Part shown: piece by piece, positions 20,369 to 31,876 of the stretch
Numbering within the stretch: the first letter of the stretch is position 1
How the letters are laid out: each line of letters starts with the position of its first letter
Source of the DNA: Nannochloropsis oceanica
Taxonomy: Eukaryota; Sar; Eustigmatophyceae; Eustigmatales; Monodopsidaceae
NCBI GenBank assembly: GCA_004519485.1
Contig: CP038131.1
Location: forward strand, 207,501-271,500
Length of the DNA stretch: 64,000 nt
Direction of reading: 5' to 3'
Position numbers and translations under genes: made by a program
The notes under the pieces: model-generated
Database searches by the model: none
What the model was told of the DNA's origin: nothing
Seen by the model: only the letters and a program-made list of their open reading frames with translations

Positions 20369-22876
20369 ATGCTGAACATCACCATCAAGACGCTGCAGCT
20401 GGGCGACTTCCACCTCCAAGTGCCGGCTGAATCCTCTGTACAGGCGCTTAAAGTCCAAGTCAAGGTAAGAAGAAGGTGTGAGGTGGAAAGAGACGAAAGA
20501 CGAAGGACCAGAGGAGGAGACTGGGACCAGCATCCTCATGATGGTGTTGCCACAGCAAATCAGACACCCACTCGACCTTTGAACTGAATCCAAGTCATAT
20601 CACCGTGCTATGATACCAGGCAAGCTTTGAGGCGGGCCGGCATGAGGTTCTTCACACTCGACGCCGTCAATCCGCCATTTACGCACAAATATATCCCACT
20701 CTCCCCAAGGACGTATCTCACTAAATTTCCCCCAATGCACACAGGAACAAACCCAAATTCCCGAAGACCGTCAACGGTTGATCTACCGCGGACGCGTCCT
20801 ACAAGATGGAGAGGCCCTTCAAACATACAAAGTGGAGCCCGGGCACACCATTCACTGTGTCGCCCGTCCAGATGTTATGCCTCCCTCCTCCGCCTCAGCT
20901 TATGCTCCCCAACCTCTAGGTGGACCGGGCGGCGGTATTTTGGGCGCGGCATCTGCGGGTGCCTACCAACGATTGCTCATGGGAGGCTCGCGTGGCTTTC
21001 CACGTCCTGGTGGCGGGGAAGGAGGAGGGCCAGGGGGAAGTTATGCTGCGGGCATGGCGGCAGCAGCTGCTGGATTGGTAGGGAGTGGGGGGCCACCAGG
21101 AGCAGGGGAGGTACCATTGGATCCGCGAAGCTTAGAGCATGTGCGACAGGGGTTGTTGACGATGCAAAGCCTGCTGGCGGGGATGGAAGACCCGGCGAGG
21201 GGGAGGAACAGCAGAAGCAGCACCAGCAGCACCAGCAGCAGCAGGGGGAGGGGGATGGATGAGGAAGGGATGAGGACAAGGTCTTTTTCTGCGGCAGTTG
21301 CAGCGGATGGTAGGGGAGGGAAAAGTAGATTAGGAAACAGAGCGGCGGCAGCGACGGCTGTCCGCGCGCCACCAATGGCGTCTGCACCAGCAGCGGTGGA
21401 GGGAGGAGCTGTAGGGGGGGGGGATGGCGATGGTGGTGGGGTTGGAGATCGGGTTTGTTGGTTTCCAGGGCAATTTGTAGATGTAAAAGGTACGCGTAAA
21501 AGTGAGCCTCTCTGTCGTATTTCAAATCTGGGAGCTAGTTGAGCTTTCATTTCCCCTTCCATCCAAAGAGAGGTGATGGGTTTTTGAAAGTGCATTTTTT
21601 CCGCCCCTCATTTCATCCCTCCCTTCCTTACCACTGGCTGCCTCCCTCTCTCCCCCCTCCAGACACTGTGCACCAATGGTTGGAGGCCCAAATCCTGTCC
21701 GTGGATCCCTGCGAACGTACCTGTCGGGTGACGTACCTCGGGTGGCCCTCGCGTTGGGACGAGACCATTTCGTGGAGTAGCCCCCGCATTGCTCCTTTTC
21801 GCACGCGGACGACACATACCATGCAGGCGCCCTACTTATCTCCTTCCCCTGTGTCTGCGTCACGGTTGCAGATGCCTGTGACGGGGAGGGACGATGTGAG
21901 GAGGGTATTACCGGAGGTGTTGTTGATGTTCAGGCAGTTGGAAAGGGTGTTTGTACCGCTTGTAGAGGAGGTGGAGGAGGTGTTGGTGAGGGAGGGATTG
22001 AGGGAGGGGGAAGAAAAGGAGGAGGAGGACAAGAAGGAGGAAGGGGGTGAGGGGGGGGAGGAGGGTAAGAAGGAGGAGAGGGAAGAGGGAGGAGAGGAGG
22101 GGAGCGAGACAGGGAGTTTGACGCCGTGGGCGGCGGAGCGGGAGCGAGAGGAGCGCTTTTTGCAGTTGCGGCAAAATCGACGGAGAAGGGAGCAGCAGGG
22201 AGAGAAGGGACAGCAAGAGCAGCAGGATAGGGCTGCTGCTGCAGCAGCTGCTGCTGCTGCTGCTGTCTTGGCGAGGGATGCAGCGCCCTTGTTAGATCGC
22301 TTTGGACGGTTGCTTGCAGATTTGGCACCGCATGTAGCGGCGCTTGGTGCTCTTGATGCTGCTACCTCCGCTGTCGATGCTTATCCTTTTGGTATAGCTG
22401 CGGGTGCTGGAGGGAGATCAAGGATGGGGATGGCTCCTTCTTCAGCTATGTCGGCATCTAGTCTGCGGCAAGAAGCAGCGGCAGGAATGAGGAGCATGAG
22501 CAGCAGCACCAGCAGCACCAGTAGTAATGCTTGTGTCCCCGCTGGGGATGGTGAGAATTATGAAGGAAGAGAATCTAGAGCAACGGGAAGGTGGATGCAA
22601 GTAGGAGGAGAGGGAGGGAAAGGAGGAGTAGGAGGAGGGAGGGCAGAAGTGAGACGAGGACGACGGGCACGAGGGCAAGGAAGGAAGGGAGGAGGTGAGG
22701 AGGGCCCCATGTCCATGGAGGAGGATGAGGAGGGAGGCAAGAGTGGGAACGATGCCGCAGATGGTGGCGGCGGTGCTGCTGCTGGTCCTCCTCCATCACT
22801 TGCGTTGGTGCCCAGATTGCGGAGTCGCAGCCCTGTTGAGCATGGCCGTTTTCAGCCGCAAGCGAGCGTCATCAGC

Positions 22877-22955
<79 letters not shown>

Positions 22956-23834
22956 GCAGCAGCAGCAGCAGCAGCAGCAGTGATAGTAATGATGCTGGTG
23001 GTGGAGGAGGAGGAGGAGGAGAAGGAAGAGGAGGAGAGGGAGGAAGAGTGGGGGGCGGACCGATTGAGGGACGACGTGTGCGAAGTCGGTTGGGCTTGGA
23101 TAGCAGCAGCAACAGTAACAGCAACAACAGCAATAGTGTCACCACATCAAGGACGGCCACCACTACCCACAGGAACGGCAGTGACACAAGCAGCAGTTAC
23201 AGCAGCAGCATTCGCAATGGCAGTGGCAGCAGGACGAGCAACAGCCGCAGTAATCGAGGACTTGGCAGTAGCTCCAGCAGAAGCAGTAGCAGCAGCAGCA
23301 GCCGCAGTAGTAGTAGGAACAGCAATGGGAATCGGGCCCCGCATCTTCGTTCCCAGGCCCGTGAACGCTCCCCCTCCCCAGAAACGGCTTTTCGTCGCTT
23401 AATAGCCACAGAAGGTGCAGCCGCTCGTAGTGCAGCGGTCGCAGCGGCGTCGGCAGCAGCAGGAGCAGCAGCGCATGGGAGAGGGATGGTGGGATTGGGT
23501 GAGATTCACATTCATGCATTTGTGACTCCGATGGGTACGATGATGGGAGGAGGCGGAGGAGGCGGAGGAGGATACAGCAGCCGCAGTGGTAATGCGAGTT
23601 CAGCTGCTTCCGCTGGGGTTGCTGGTGGTGTGGGTGGAGGGAATGGAATGAGAGCAGCAGCTCCGGCATCGACTGTAGCAGCAGCGACGGCGGGAAGCAG
23701 TATTCCGGAATCATTACTTTCTTCGTCCTCTTTCTTGCCCTCTTCCTCCTCCCTTCCTTCGTCTACGTTTCGGAACACCCCACTAGATGGAGGAAATTTA
23801 AATTTTGGGCCACCATTCTTCCAGCGACAGCAGC

Positions 23835-23889
<55 letters not shown>

Positions 23890-24211
23890 GCGAGATCCAT
23901 CAAACATTTGGAGCCCGCCGGACATTGGAAGAGATGATTCCTCTATGTTTAATTCGGGTGTCATACACATCCCTTCGTCCTTCCATTCCTCTTCTTTACA
24001 TCAACCTCTCTCGATGGGTGGTAGTGAAGAAGTGGGAGGGGGAGCAAACGGAGGGGAGGAATTACGGAGAGATGGTGTGGAGACCGACGAGGAGAGAGGG
24101 CGGGAAGGAAGGCGGGAAAGAGAGCAGCGCAGTGAGGCTGACGATGGTGGGGCCAGTAGTCCGTTGTCTTCTTTCTTGCCGTTCTTGCGGCGGTTTTCTC
24201 GGTATGGTTGA
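20369..24211 (+). CDS. Ubiquitin-like / Tudor-knot protein, BAG6-like
   Basis: Three exons (20369-20464, 20745-21489, 21663-24211) with GT-AG introns in phase predict 1129 residues. Exons 1 and 2 together form a ubiquitin-like domain: LNITIKTLQLGDFHLQV, then IPEDRQRLIYRGRVLQD. Exons 2 and 3 together form a chromo/Tudor-knot domain (about 265-320): KDTVHQWLEAQILSVD and YLGWPSRWDETISW. After these come a helical segment with LLDRFGRLLADLAPHV, very long low-complexity tracts (poly-Asn, poly-Ser, poly-Gly, poly-Gln), a short IHIHAFVTPMG motif, and a C-terminus ending LPFLRRFSRYG. N-terminal UBL, BAG6/DUF3538-like helices and the HIHA motif suggest a BAG6/Scythe-type chaperone adaptor; the Tudor-knot is not part of BAG6 as I know it. 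Domain calls are good; the BAG6 link is tentative. Confidence 0.8.
22875..22980. repeat. Coding (AAC)n(AGC)n trinucleotide repeat
   Basis: About 26 AAC units followed by about 9 AGC units, translated as a poly-Asn then poly-Ser run in the ubiquitin-like/Tudor-knot protein. Uninterrupted, so probably length-variable. Confidence 0.95.
23827..23889. repeat. Coding (CAA)n poly-Gln repeat
   Basis: About 20 CAA codons with CAG at both ends, encoding a pure poly-Gln stretch in the same protein. Confidence 0.95.
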
Positions 24212-26149
24212 TGTAGAGAGAGAGATGTGAGGAGGATGCACGGGAGGGATGAAGACATGAGCGGTGATAACAAGTAAAGGGAGGACATAGAGAGACTAGG
24301 GATACCAGAAAGCATCAGGAACTACAACATAGAAAAGATAGCGATCTAATGAGGATCAAGGGAAGTTACCAACGATGTGAAGAGAAGGAATAGAGAGCGG
24401 AAGGAGTAGAGGAAGGAGGAGTGAAGGTATACGTATAAAGCAGGGATAGGGTTAACAACAGCGCTGTCTAGAACGAAACGACGCCGCAAGGCTGAACCAT
24501 AGAAAGCAGTGTAGAGGAGGTATACGCTACAGGACATACGCGTTCAGCTAGATGATAGGCTAGAGTGTGTAGGCCAGAAAGTGTACTAAAAAAATCATTG
24601 CGGTAAAGCAGTTACAGCAGCCGCCTAAGAATGTCGAAATGTACAGCCAGCCACCCCTTTTCTTAAAGCGTGTTTTCTAATATAGTAAGGGGAAACCGCT
24701 GCTCAGAAGGTGATGAAGACTTTCACAGATGTAGCCAGCATATCAAATAGTTTTTCCCACACTTGAGGAATAGCGGGAGGGACAACGTGGGAGAAAACAG
24801 ATTTTTAAAAATGAGCAATACCTTTGCTACCCCTCATTGGTTGATTGGTTGGGGATCCAAGAGGGTTGAATGGTGTGTTTGGAGGAAAATGTGTTTGGGA
24901 AGCTCAAATTACTCCGTTCAATTTTTGACGAATTGTTTTTGTCTTGGTTACTGTACTGAAATTTGCTGCTCCTCAGCTGAATTTCGTCAATATAAACGTG
25001 TAGAACATCTCACGGGCGTTTTGGCATACGCGTCTGAAGTGACATTTGTAAAGAAATTAAAAGATTATATGCATCCATAAATATGCCCAGTGCAAACAAA
25101 GTAAAGGAGAGGTTGGTGCACGACTCTTGAAGTTTTCTTTTCCCCATTCGGGCAAACCTTTATTCTCATTCCAGCTCATAAGAAAAATGCCGAGACTGAC
25201 GGGCCTGAGGCATGCTTTGGACGACCCGGTCTTTGTGACGCTCTTTCATAAGGTGAAGGAGCAAATCAATTTTCGTCAGGACTATTTTCATTACAATGAA
25301 ACAACCAACATGGCCAGCCCTCTACGGTGACTTTGACGAGAATATTACACATGAATTTTGAGTAACGGACTGTTACCCCCGTATGACAACCAGAAGCACC
25401 ACATACGTCGCCTGCCCCGAGTGAAAGCCTTGTCTGTCGGGCGCGCCATCTATTGTACATTTAACGCTTTCGCGTAAATATGGCCTGTCACTGTCTCAGG
25501 CATGCATTTTTGGCGCTTAAAGCGCTTCTAATGCCGTCCTGGTCGCCTGCTGCCAGTCTCTCCCTCTCTGGCCCATGCACTTGTGTTCCATGTCCGCACG
25601 CCCTGCAAGCGAAGAAACCAGTACAGCCGTGTCCAATGCACGCCTTCGCTTCAACGCTTCGGCGCTATGAACATATAAGTATAAACACACAGGTACACCG
25701 AAACACTCGCGCCTTGACCACAGGCATTCCTAAACCACTATAGCCGGGGGGGCGACGCGATCCTACAATTCCATGATCGGTACGTTTGCCTTCGGCACTA
25801 CCCTGGAAAGTATGGTTGTACCTTTACTTGTACAGACTGCATATATCAGGAGCTGTCGTTGTGGTGGTGGGAATGAGGATAGAAAATGGATTTGCTCTAG
25901 TGCGCGACCCTATACCCAAGTCCCTCGCCCAGCACGCTCTCGTTCCCTTCTCTCGTTTACACACAATTTGTCGACGGAATGTGATCCATGCTCCATTTTC
26001 CATGCCCGCTCTCCAACTGAACTTCTACTTCGCCTGATTTATCCCCACGCTCGCTTGTGACGCCCTCCACAACCGACGAGCAATATGTCATTGTCCGGTT
26101 TTCACTTGCCTTTGTGACATGTTTGGTAGGATATATGCAAGACTAGGAG
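24212..26149. other. Gene-poor interval
   Basis: About 1.9 kb with no supported gene. The first 300 bases are GA-rich and are probably the 3' end of the preceding gene. From about 24560 to 25330 the sequence is visibly more AT-rich than the genic parts. Open frames of up to about 105 residues exist but read as noise. The missing N-terminal exons of the TMEM184-like gene at 26150 would be expected here, but I could not find them in any frame. Confidence 0.5.
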
Positions 26150-26783
26150 TTGGGGACTAAGGTAGCGTTGAAATGGACGGTGATGACGGTCATCATCACT
26201 ATAAATGTGTCGCAGATTTGGGCGATGTATTGCTTGGTGGCTTTTTATCATGAGTTTGCGCACGAGCTGAGAGCAATCAACCCGTTTTGGAAGTTTGTGG
26301 TGGTCAAGGCGGTGATCTTCATGTCGTTTTGGCAGGGGTTGGTGTTAAGTGGAATGGCCCGAGGAGGGATCATTACCAGTTACATGGATTATAGCAAATT
26401 GCGAGTGGAATCCAGAACTTGCTAATTTGCATTGAGATAGCGGCGATTATTGTGGCGCATATGTGGGTTTTCTCGTACAAGGACATGGAAATTATCGTCA
26501 GTAAGTAAAAGGAAGGGAGACAGCGGAGGGAGGAGTCGATAGCAAGGTGTAAATCAACTAGAATAACGTCACACTTACACACATGACCTTACTAACAGAA
26601 CCCGAAGATATGAAGGCCCGTACCCCATGGACGGCATGGGTTGACATTTTGCCCTGGGATATGGTGAGCGATTTCCAGGAGATCGTTCTCAACGGCTTTG
26701 GCATCTGCACCAAGATGCAAAAAAAGTCTACGCCGGCTTTGAGCCCTAAAAAGGGTGCTACACCGGTGATTGTAACTCCATGA
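26150..26783 (+). pseudogene. TMEM184 / OST-alpha family membrane protein, 3' part only
   Basis: Encodes the C-terminal half of the seven-helix TMEM184/organic-solute-transporter-alpha family: NVSQIWAMYCLVAFYHEF, then KFVVVKAVIFMSFWQGLVLS, then IQNLLICIEIAAIIVAHMWV. The reading frame changes by one base near 26399, between SYMDYSK and the conserved IQNLLICIE helix. Beyond this it is intact again and crosses a proper GT-AG intron (26501-26598) in phase into a last exon with KARTPWTAWVDILPWDMVSD. The N-terminal helices are not visible within 2 kb upstream; a possible acceptor TAG lies just before 26150. Either this is a truncated, decaying copy, or the frame change is a sequence error and upstream exons escape recognition. 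Coordinates start at the first readable codon, not at an ATG. Confidence 0.7.
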
Positions 26784-27209
26784 GGAGGGAGTGGAGGAGA
26801 AGGAGGAGGAGACGGATTGATGAGTGTGTGTGAGCTGGAAGAGGGATGGGAAGGCTCGGCTTCGGCCTGTGTGGGCTGAGATAGAAAAAAACACGGAGAA
26901 AAAAATCAACAGCATGGGCGCGTCGAAATAAAATATGCGTCGTGAAAGGATGGTGTCCTTTGTCATGTGATAAGGGAGAAAGAACCAGGGAATAGTGTGA
27001 ATGGCCAAAGGTCTTCATTAATAAACATGATACAGAGAATATTTGGAAAGAATATGGATTAATTCAGGCAAAGTCCTCTACGGACAACAACGCTTTACGA
27101 CTACATTTTTTACAAGCCATATGCTTTGGCTACATTTCTTGCAAACATTCAATAAGCACTATTTGTCTAAACTTTACAACCTCTCACGTACTTTCCATCC
27201 CATACTATT
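26784..27209. other. Convergent 3' interval
   Basis: About 425 bases between the TMEM184-like remnant and the leftward PPR gene. It holds 3' untranslated sequence only, as far as can be seen, and an AATAAA-type motif near 26930. Confidence 0.45.
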
Positions 27210-30200
27210 TCAGAAAAGCCCCCAACCTGCATTCCTATTGTTTCCCTCCGCCTGCTCCGCACCCTTCCTCCATCTCACCGCCAGCGCATCGCCCGTCAGT
27301 GTCTTGATATGCTCCGTCGAGCACATACCTCTCCCCACCAACTGTTCAGCCACGGCCTGCGTATTAAATATAGGGACGTGCGTTCTCAAAAACTGTAGTA
27401 ATCGTCCAATATCTGCGCAGCGAGTTGCTTGTTGGGATGGAGGACCGGAGCTCGCGAGGGTGATGATGGTTTTGCTGAGTGTCTTCGCAGTACGGGGCCA
27501 TAAAAAGCGATAATAGGCGGGCCAGCGGGTCTTTATACGGATGCCCACATTAGCTGATGATGGTGGTAATGGAGAGGTGAGAATGGAAGTAGGGAGAGAA
27601 GGCGGAGCTGTTTGCGAGGTGAAACTCTTGTCAATGCGCTTTGACGTCCGCGAGACCGATTGCTTCCCAGGTCCTACTCTTCCTTTCCCTCGTTTGATCT
27701 CTTTGTTCGCAGCACCTGCTGCCGCCATCGTTGTCGTTGTTGAGCCCACCGCAGCAGCAGCAACGGTTCCAGCACCGTCATCGTCACTCGCCAATCCCAC
27801 CAAATAATTCAACAAAGCCATCGCCTCCACCCCCTGCCCCTCCCCAACCAACGCATTCGCCATAGTGATGTACGAAAAAATGTCCGGCTTGACCTCAACC
27901 CCTTCCTTCGCCGTTCTCTCGACCTGCAACTCGGCAAACACCTCCCGAACCCCGGTCAGATCTCCTGCCCTCGCACAGGCTTCCAAAGCCATATTGAACG
28001 AATCCGCATCGCGCGGAATTCCATTATCACGCATTTCCTTCAAATATCTCAAGGCAGTCGCCGACGCCCCATCGTCAAATCCCCCCTTCCTAGTTGCCAA
28101 GACAGCGATTTCCGAATTATATGTGTGCATGACCTCCAGATCCCTCCACTTCCGCATCGCCGCCCTGAACCGGCCCCCCTCCTTTCCTCGCTCTCCCAAG
28201 CTGGCCTCCCGGCACGCCTCCATCGCCGCATTGAAACACAACATGTCAGGGGTCAAACCCAATCCTTCCAAATCTTCCATCAACCTTAAAGCCTCCTCCC
28301 CCTTCTCCCCCTCCCTTGCACACAATTCCAACATTATCGTGAATGACTCCACACTCGGTATAATATCCCCCCTTCCCCTCATTTTTTCAAATACCGTCCG
28401 TACCTCCCCCTCCATCCCTGACTGCGCACACGCGTCCATTACAGCATGATAGGCCTCTGCATCAGGTGCTATCTCCCTCATCTCCATCTCCTCCAGTAAG
28501 TTCAAGGCTCGGGTAGGCTCAATCCTCTTACTACACATGGTCAACAAAGCCCCATACGCCTTCCCCCACGCCATAGTAGAATGCCCTGCTGCCGCTCCTG
28601 CTGCTGGTGCTCCTGCTATGTCAGTACTCGCGACCCCTTCTATGCCCTCCTTCAGAAACCGCCTCGCCTCTTCCCACCTTCCCATTTCTGCGTATGCCCT
28701 AGCCACTAGATGCGGAGCCCTCATCGCTGTGGTAGGCAAGCCCATATCTTTCATCCGCTCGTGCAACCGAAGCACCTCCTCCCAGTCCTCCCTCCGCGCA
28801 CACACGTTCATTAAATCAGCAAAGGTGCCCAAGCCAGGTTGCAACAACGGTTGAATGTTACTCCTCTTCCCACTAGCAGCACCACCAGCGGCAAATGTGC
28901 CCATTATCTCGTAATCTTCCTCCTCCTCGTCCTCCTCCTCCCACCTTGCCACCCTCCCCACCCTCCGCCAAGCCTCCTCATATTCCCCCTTCTGATACCA
29001 ACACTGAAAAAATGCACTCAAAGTCCTATCGACGGGTATCACGCCGTTGGCCACCATTTCCTGCAACAGATCCGCCGCCAATTCTGCCTGTCCTGCCCTC
29101 GCCAGCACATCCATCAGTTGCGTGTACATTTGCCCGTCGACCTCTAGCCCCCTCTCCAACATCTCTCCGTACAATTTCAGAACGCTCTGCCATTGTCTTG
29201 CTTGCCAACAACACCGCAAAACAGTTCTATACATTGTGGCATCAGTGGGAATCCCCTGCTCGTTCGCTTCCTCCAACAGTCCCAAGGCATCCCTCCATCT
29301 ATTCCTTGCTAAACAAGATTTAGCCGCCGCTGAATAACATACCACGTTAGGGACCAAACCATACGAACGCACACTTGCCAACACTGCCAATGCCTCATCC
29401 GTTCGATTCGCTTCGGCGCATGCATTAATTACCGTTGCAAAAAACCGTAAGTCCAAACCTGTTTGATGCGTCCTCGCCTCCCCAACTGCTGCGTGTAGGT
29501 AAGTCGGGAACAGATCCCACCTCCCCGCCTGCGTTGCCTGATGCAACACCTGCGTCCAACACTTGATATCCGGTCGTAGTCCCCCTGCTCGACACGAATC
29601 AAACAATCCGAAGGCCTCATCCCACCTCGAAGCCCCTGACAAGGCTTCCATTACAGTCACACATGCCAGAACATCAACCGTCATCCCCTTCCCCTCCATT
29701 ATTTTTAACACCTCCAATGCCCGATCCGGTTCTTGAAACCTCGCACACGCCCTTAACACCGCCGTATACGTAACCAAATCAGGCTCTACTCCCCACGCGG
29801 GCATCAACTTCAAAAATTCCATGCTACTATAAACCGGCCCTCGTTTGGCCAATGTGAACAGTACCAACCTCGCAGTTTCCGCATCGAGCGGCGTCCCCTG
29901 CTTCTGCATCTGGCCAAGTACAGTTCTAACTTGATCTAGTCTCCTTTTTTCTAGTAAAAGACGAAGGACAATGAGGTACGAAACCCTCCCTACCCTCAAG
30001 CCCCACCCATGCATCCGTTCCAGCACTTCCATACACTCCCCCCATTCCCCCGCTTGGTGACATGCACTCAACACCACCCCCACATGTTCATCCTCCACGC
30101 TCCGCCCTTTCTCCACCATCTCATTCAAAAGCGCCACCGCCTCCCTCCACATCCCCAAAGATTTATACATCCTTCCGACTTCAAAATCCAAATCCGCATC

Positions 30201-31316
30201 AGGTATCAGCCCAATCGCCCGCGCTGTGGCTATCCATGGCAGCCCCCTTGCAGGCGTCCTACTAAAGCGATAAAATTTCACGGCCACTTTCGCCGTGAAC
30301 AAGTCCACCATCCGAAATTGCAGCAAGGCATCGACAAGAAAAGATGACGAATAAAACTTGCCCCGTTCGATTGTCGAGGCCAGTGCCTGCGTGAATCCCT
30401 CGTGTCTCCTCCCCTTCATCACCGCCGGCATGGTCAATGACCCCCCAGGATTCGTAGACAACTGCGCCCTTATCACCTCTATGACAGGCATCCACCTCCG
30501 GTCCGTTGCTGCTGCTTTTGCTACTAATGAAGCCATGAATGCATCGACATCTATCCTTTTCTCACGCATCCCCCCCAAGATTTCTAGGGCCAAATCAGGT
30601 TCATTTCTTTGGGTTGCCGCATAAACCACCATACGTGACAGCACCGTGTCGAGCAACTGGCTATGGCACAGCAAGGCGGCAGACTCCTCCGCTTGCTGCC
30701 ATTGACGGTTGGCCAGAGCACGGACAAGGTTGATGACGTGCCCGATGTCTATTTCTGCTTCCCCGTCATCGTCTTCAGAGAGTTTCGCCACCTCCTCTTC
30801 CTCCTCTTCCATCTCCTCCCCCTGCTGCTGCTGCTGCTGCTGTTGCTGCTGCTGGCCACTATAGTGCGCGCGTAAACTCGTCAGAATGAGCAGAAACTCT
30901 TCAGGTGCCGATCTTTCCCATTCCTTCTTGTTGCCACCTTTGCCGATGCTCCGTCGACGGCCAGGGGAGGTGGAGAATTGAGGGGCGGAAGAAGAGGGCG
31001 ACGATGGTGCGAATTCTGTACGAGCAGCGGTTGTGACATCGTTGCTTTTCCACATGTCCTCTCCAAACCATGAGGGTGCCGCCGCGCCCTCTTTAGTGGC
31101 GGCGAGGGCGAAGTTGAGAAGGGGGCGTTGGCATGGTGGTAGAGCCCGGGGAAGGAGGAAGGCCTGGGTGCTGACGGCTAGATACAAGAGCGCAAGCAGC
31201 AGCTTACTGGAAAGATAATCTTCTGAAGTCGCTACTCCTCGGAATCCTCCTCTTTCTCTCCTTCTTGTCCAGGGGTAGCATGCTCTTGAGGTTGCACTTG
31301 TCAGGTCGCTCGTCAT
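27210..31316 (-). CDS. Pentatricopeptide repeat protein, probably plastid-targeted
   Basis: A 1368-residue single-exon protein made largely of tandem 35-residue PPR helix-turn-helix units, e.g. EALAVLASVRSYGLVPNVVC, WQSVLKLYGEMLERGLEVDG and ALNLLEEMEMREIAPDAEAY, spread from about residue 195 to 1240. PPR proteins bind organelle RNA base by base and act in processing, stability or translation. Near the N-terminus KLLLALLYLAVSTQAFLLPRA looks like an ochrophyte plastid signal (hydrophobic segment ending Ala-Phe), so plastid import is likely. That signal starts about 37 residues after the first Met and is preceded by a CTTTCCAG acceptor-like site, so a short first exon may exist and the true start is uncertain. 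A poly-Gln run (about residue 158) and Glu run precede the repeats. Confidence 0.9.
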   Translation of the reverse strand: MTSDLTSATSRACYPWTRRRERGGFRGVATSEDYLSSKLLLALLYLAVSTQAFLLPRALPPCQRPLLNFALAATKEGAAAPSWFGEDMWKSNDVTTAARTEFAPSSPSSSAPQFSTSPGRRRSIGKGGNKKEWERSAPEEFLLILTSLRAHYSGQQQQQQQQQQQGEEMEEEEEEVAKLSEDDDGEAEIDIGHVINLVRALANRQWQQAEESAALLCHSQLLDTVLSRMVVYAATQRNEPDLALEILGGMREKRIDVDAFMASLVAKAAATDRRWMPVIEVIRAQLSTNPGGSLTMPAVMKGRRHEGFTQALASTIERGKFYSSSFLVDALLQFRMVDLFTAKVAVKFYRFSRTPARGLPWIATARAIGLIPDADLDFEVGRMYKSLGMWREAVALLNEMVEKGRSVEDEHVGVVLSACHQAGEWGECMEVLERMHGWGLRVGRVSYLIVLRLLLEKRRLDQVRTVLGQMQKQGTPLDAETARLVLFTLAKRGPVYSSMEFLKLMPAWGVEPDLVTYTAVLRACARFQEPDRALEVLKIMEGKGMTVDVLACVTVMEALSGASRWDEAFGLFDSCRAGGLRPDIKCWTQVLHQATQAGRWDLFPTYLHAAVGEARTHQTGLDLRFFATVINACAEANRTDEALAVLASVRSYGLVPNVVCYSAAAKSCLARNRWRDALGLLEEANEQGIPTDATMYRTVLRCCWQARQWQSVLKLYGEMLERGLEVDGQMYTQLMDVLARAGQAELAADLLQEMVANGVIPVDRTLSAFFQCWYQKGEYEEAWRRVGRVARWEEEDEEEEDYEIMGTFAAGGAASGKRSNIQPLLQPGLGTFADLMNVCARREDWEEVLRLHERMKDMGLPTTAMRAPHLVARAYAEMGRWEEARRFLKEGIEGVASTDIAGAPAAGAAAGHSTMAWGKAYGALLTMCSKRIEPTRALNLLEEMEMREIAPDAEAYHAVMDACAQSGMEGEVRTVFEKMRGRGDIIPSVESFTIMLELCAREGEKGEEALRLMEDLEGLGLTPDMLCFNAAMEACREASLGERGKEGGRFRAAMRKWRDLEVMHTYNSEIAVLATRKGGFDDGASATALRYLKEMRDNGIPRDADSFNMALEACARAGDLTGVREVFAELQVERTAKEGVEVKPDIFSYITMANALVGEGQGVEAMALLNYLVGLASDDDGAGTVAAAAVGSTTTTMAAAGAANKEIKRGKGRVGPGKQSVSRTSKRIDKSFTSQTAPPSLPTSILTSPLPPSSANVGIRIKTRWPAYYRFLWPRTAKTLSKTIITLASSGPPSQQATRCADIGRLLQFLRTHVPIFNTQAVAEQLVGRGMCSTEHIKTLTGDALAVRWRKGAEQAEGNNRNAGWGLF

Positions 31317-31654
31317 CAGAATGATTGAGGGTTATGGGATGTGGGGAGGATACAGGGAACTGTGGAGGCAGCGACCGACGCAGGCGCTTGTGCCCGGTTA
31401 GATGCAACGCATGACTTGATCCTGTGCTGGTTTCGTGGAGGCGTGAGGTTAATACGCATATTGATGGGAATTGAGCGCCAACGCAACTTGAGGAAAGGAA
31501 GACACATGGAGGGTACCCAATCGAGGGTACCCGCTAAAACCAGGATTCTGCATTTATTTCACAAGTTTGCCCTTGTCTTCCACCGCATGAAGCATAAATA
31601 GTTACACGTCTGGCTGAACATGTCTGCTGCCTTAAGGCGAATTCTAGTGCTCAT

Positions 31655-31876
31655 GTACACTACCACAACAACACGCAGACACACAACATCACACAGAAAA
31701 GCGTGCTTCGGACAAGTGATGACTTCGCTTGCAGTATACAGCATGTATTCAGCATAGCACTTCTTTGCTGGCCACCAATTGCACGCCACACATAGTCTCT
31801 CTATCAAAAAGAAGGGTGAGAAGGCTATGCTGATGGAGCTTTCAGCGCCAGGCATGAGATTGGGGTACGAGGAGGA
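31655..31876 (-). repeat. Inverted duplication, copy A
   Basis: Read leftward, this copy matches copy B at 32078-32455 in the same order: an 18-base exact block (31859-31876), a 28-base exact block (about 31755-31783) and a 46-base block with two mismatches (about 31679-31724). It lacks about 170 bases that copy B carries between the first two blocks. Confidence 0.85.

Noticed and set aside
22852-23187. Leftward frame with a long poly-Leu stretch resembling a membrane segment
   Set aside because: It is the antisense reading of the AAC/AGC repeats in the ubiquitin-like/Tudor-knot gene.
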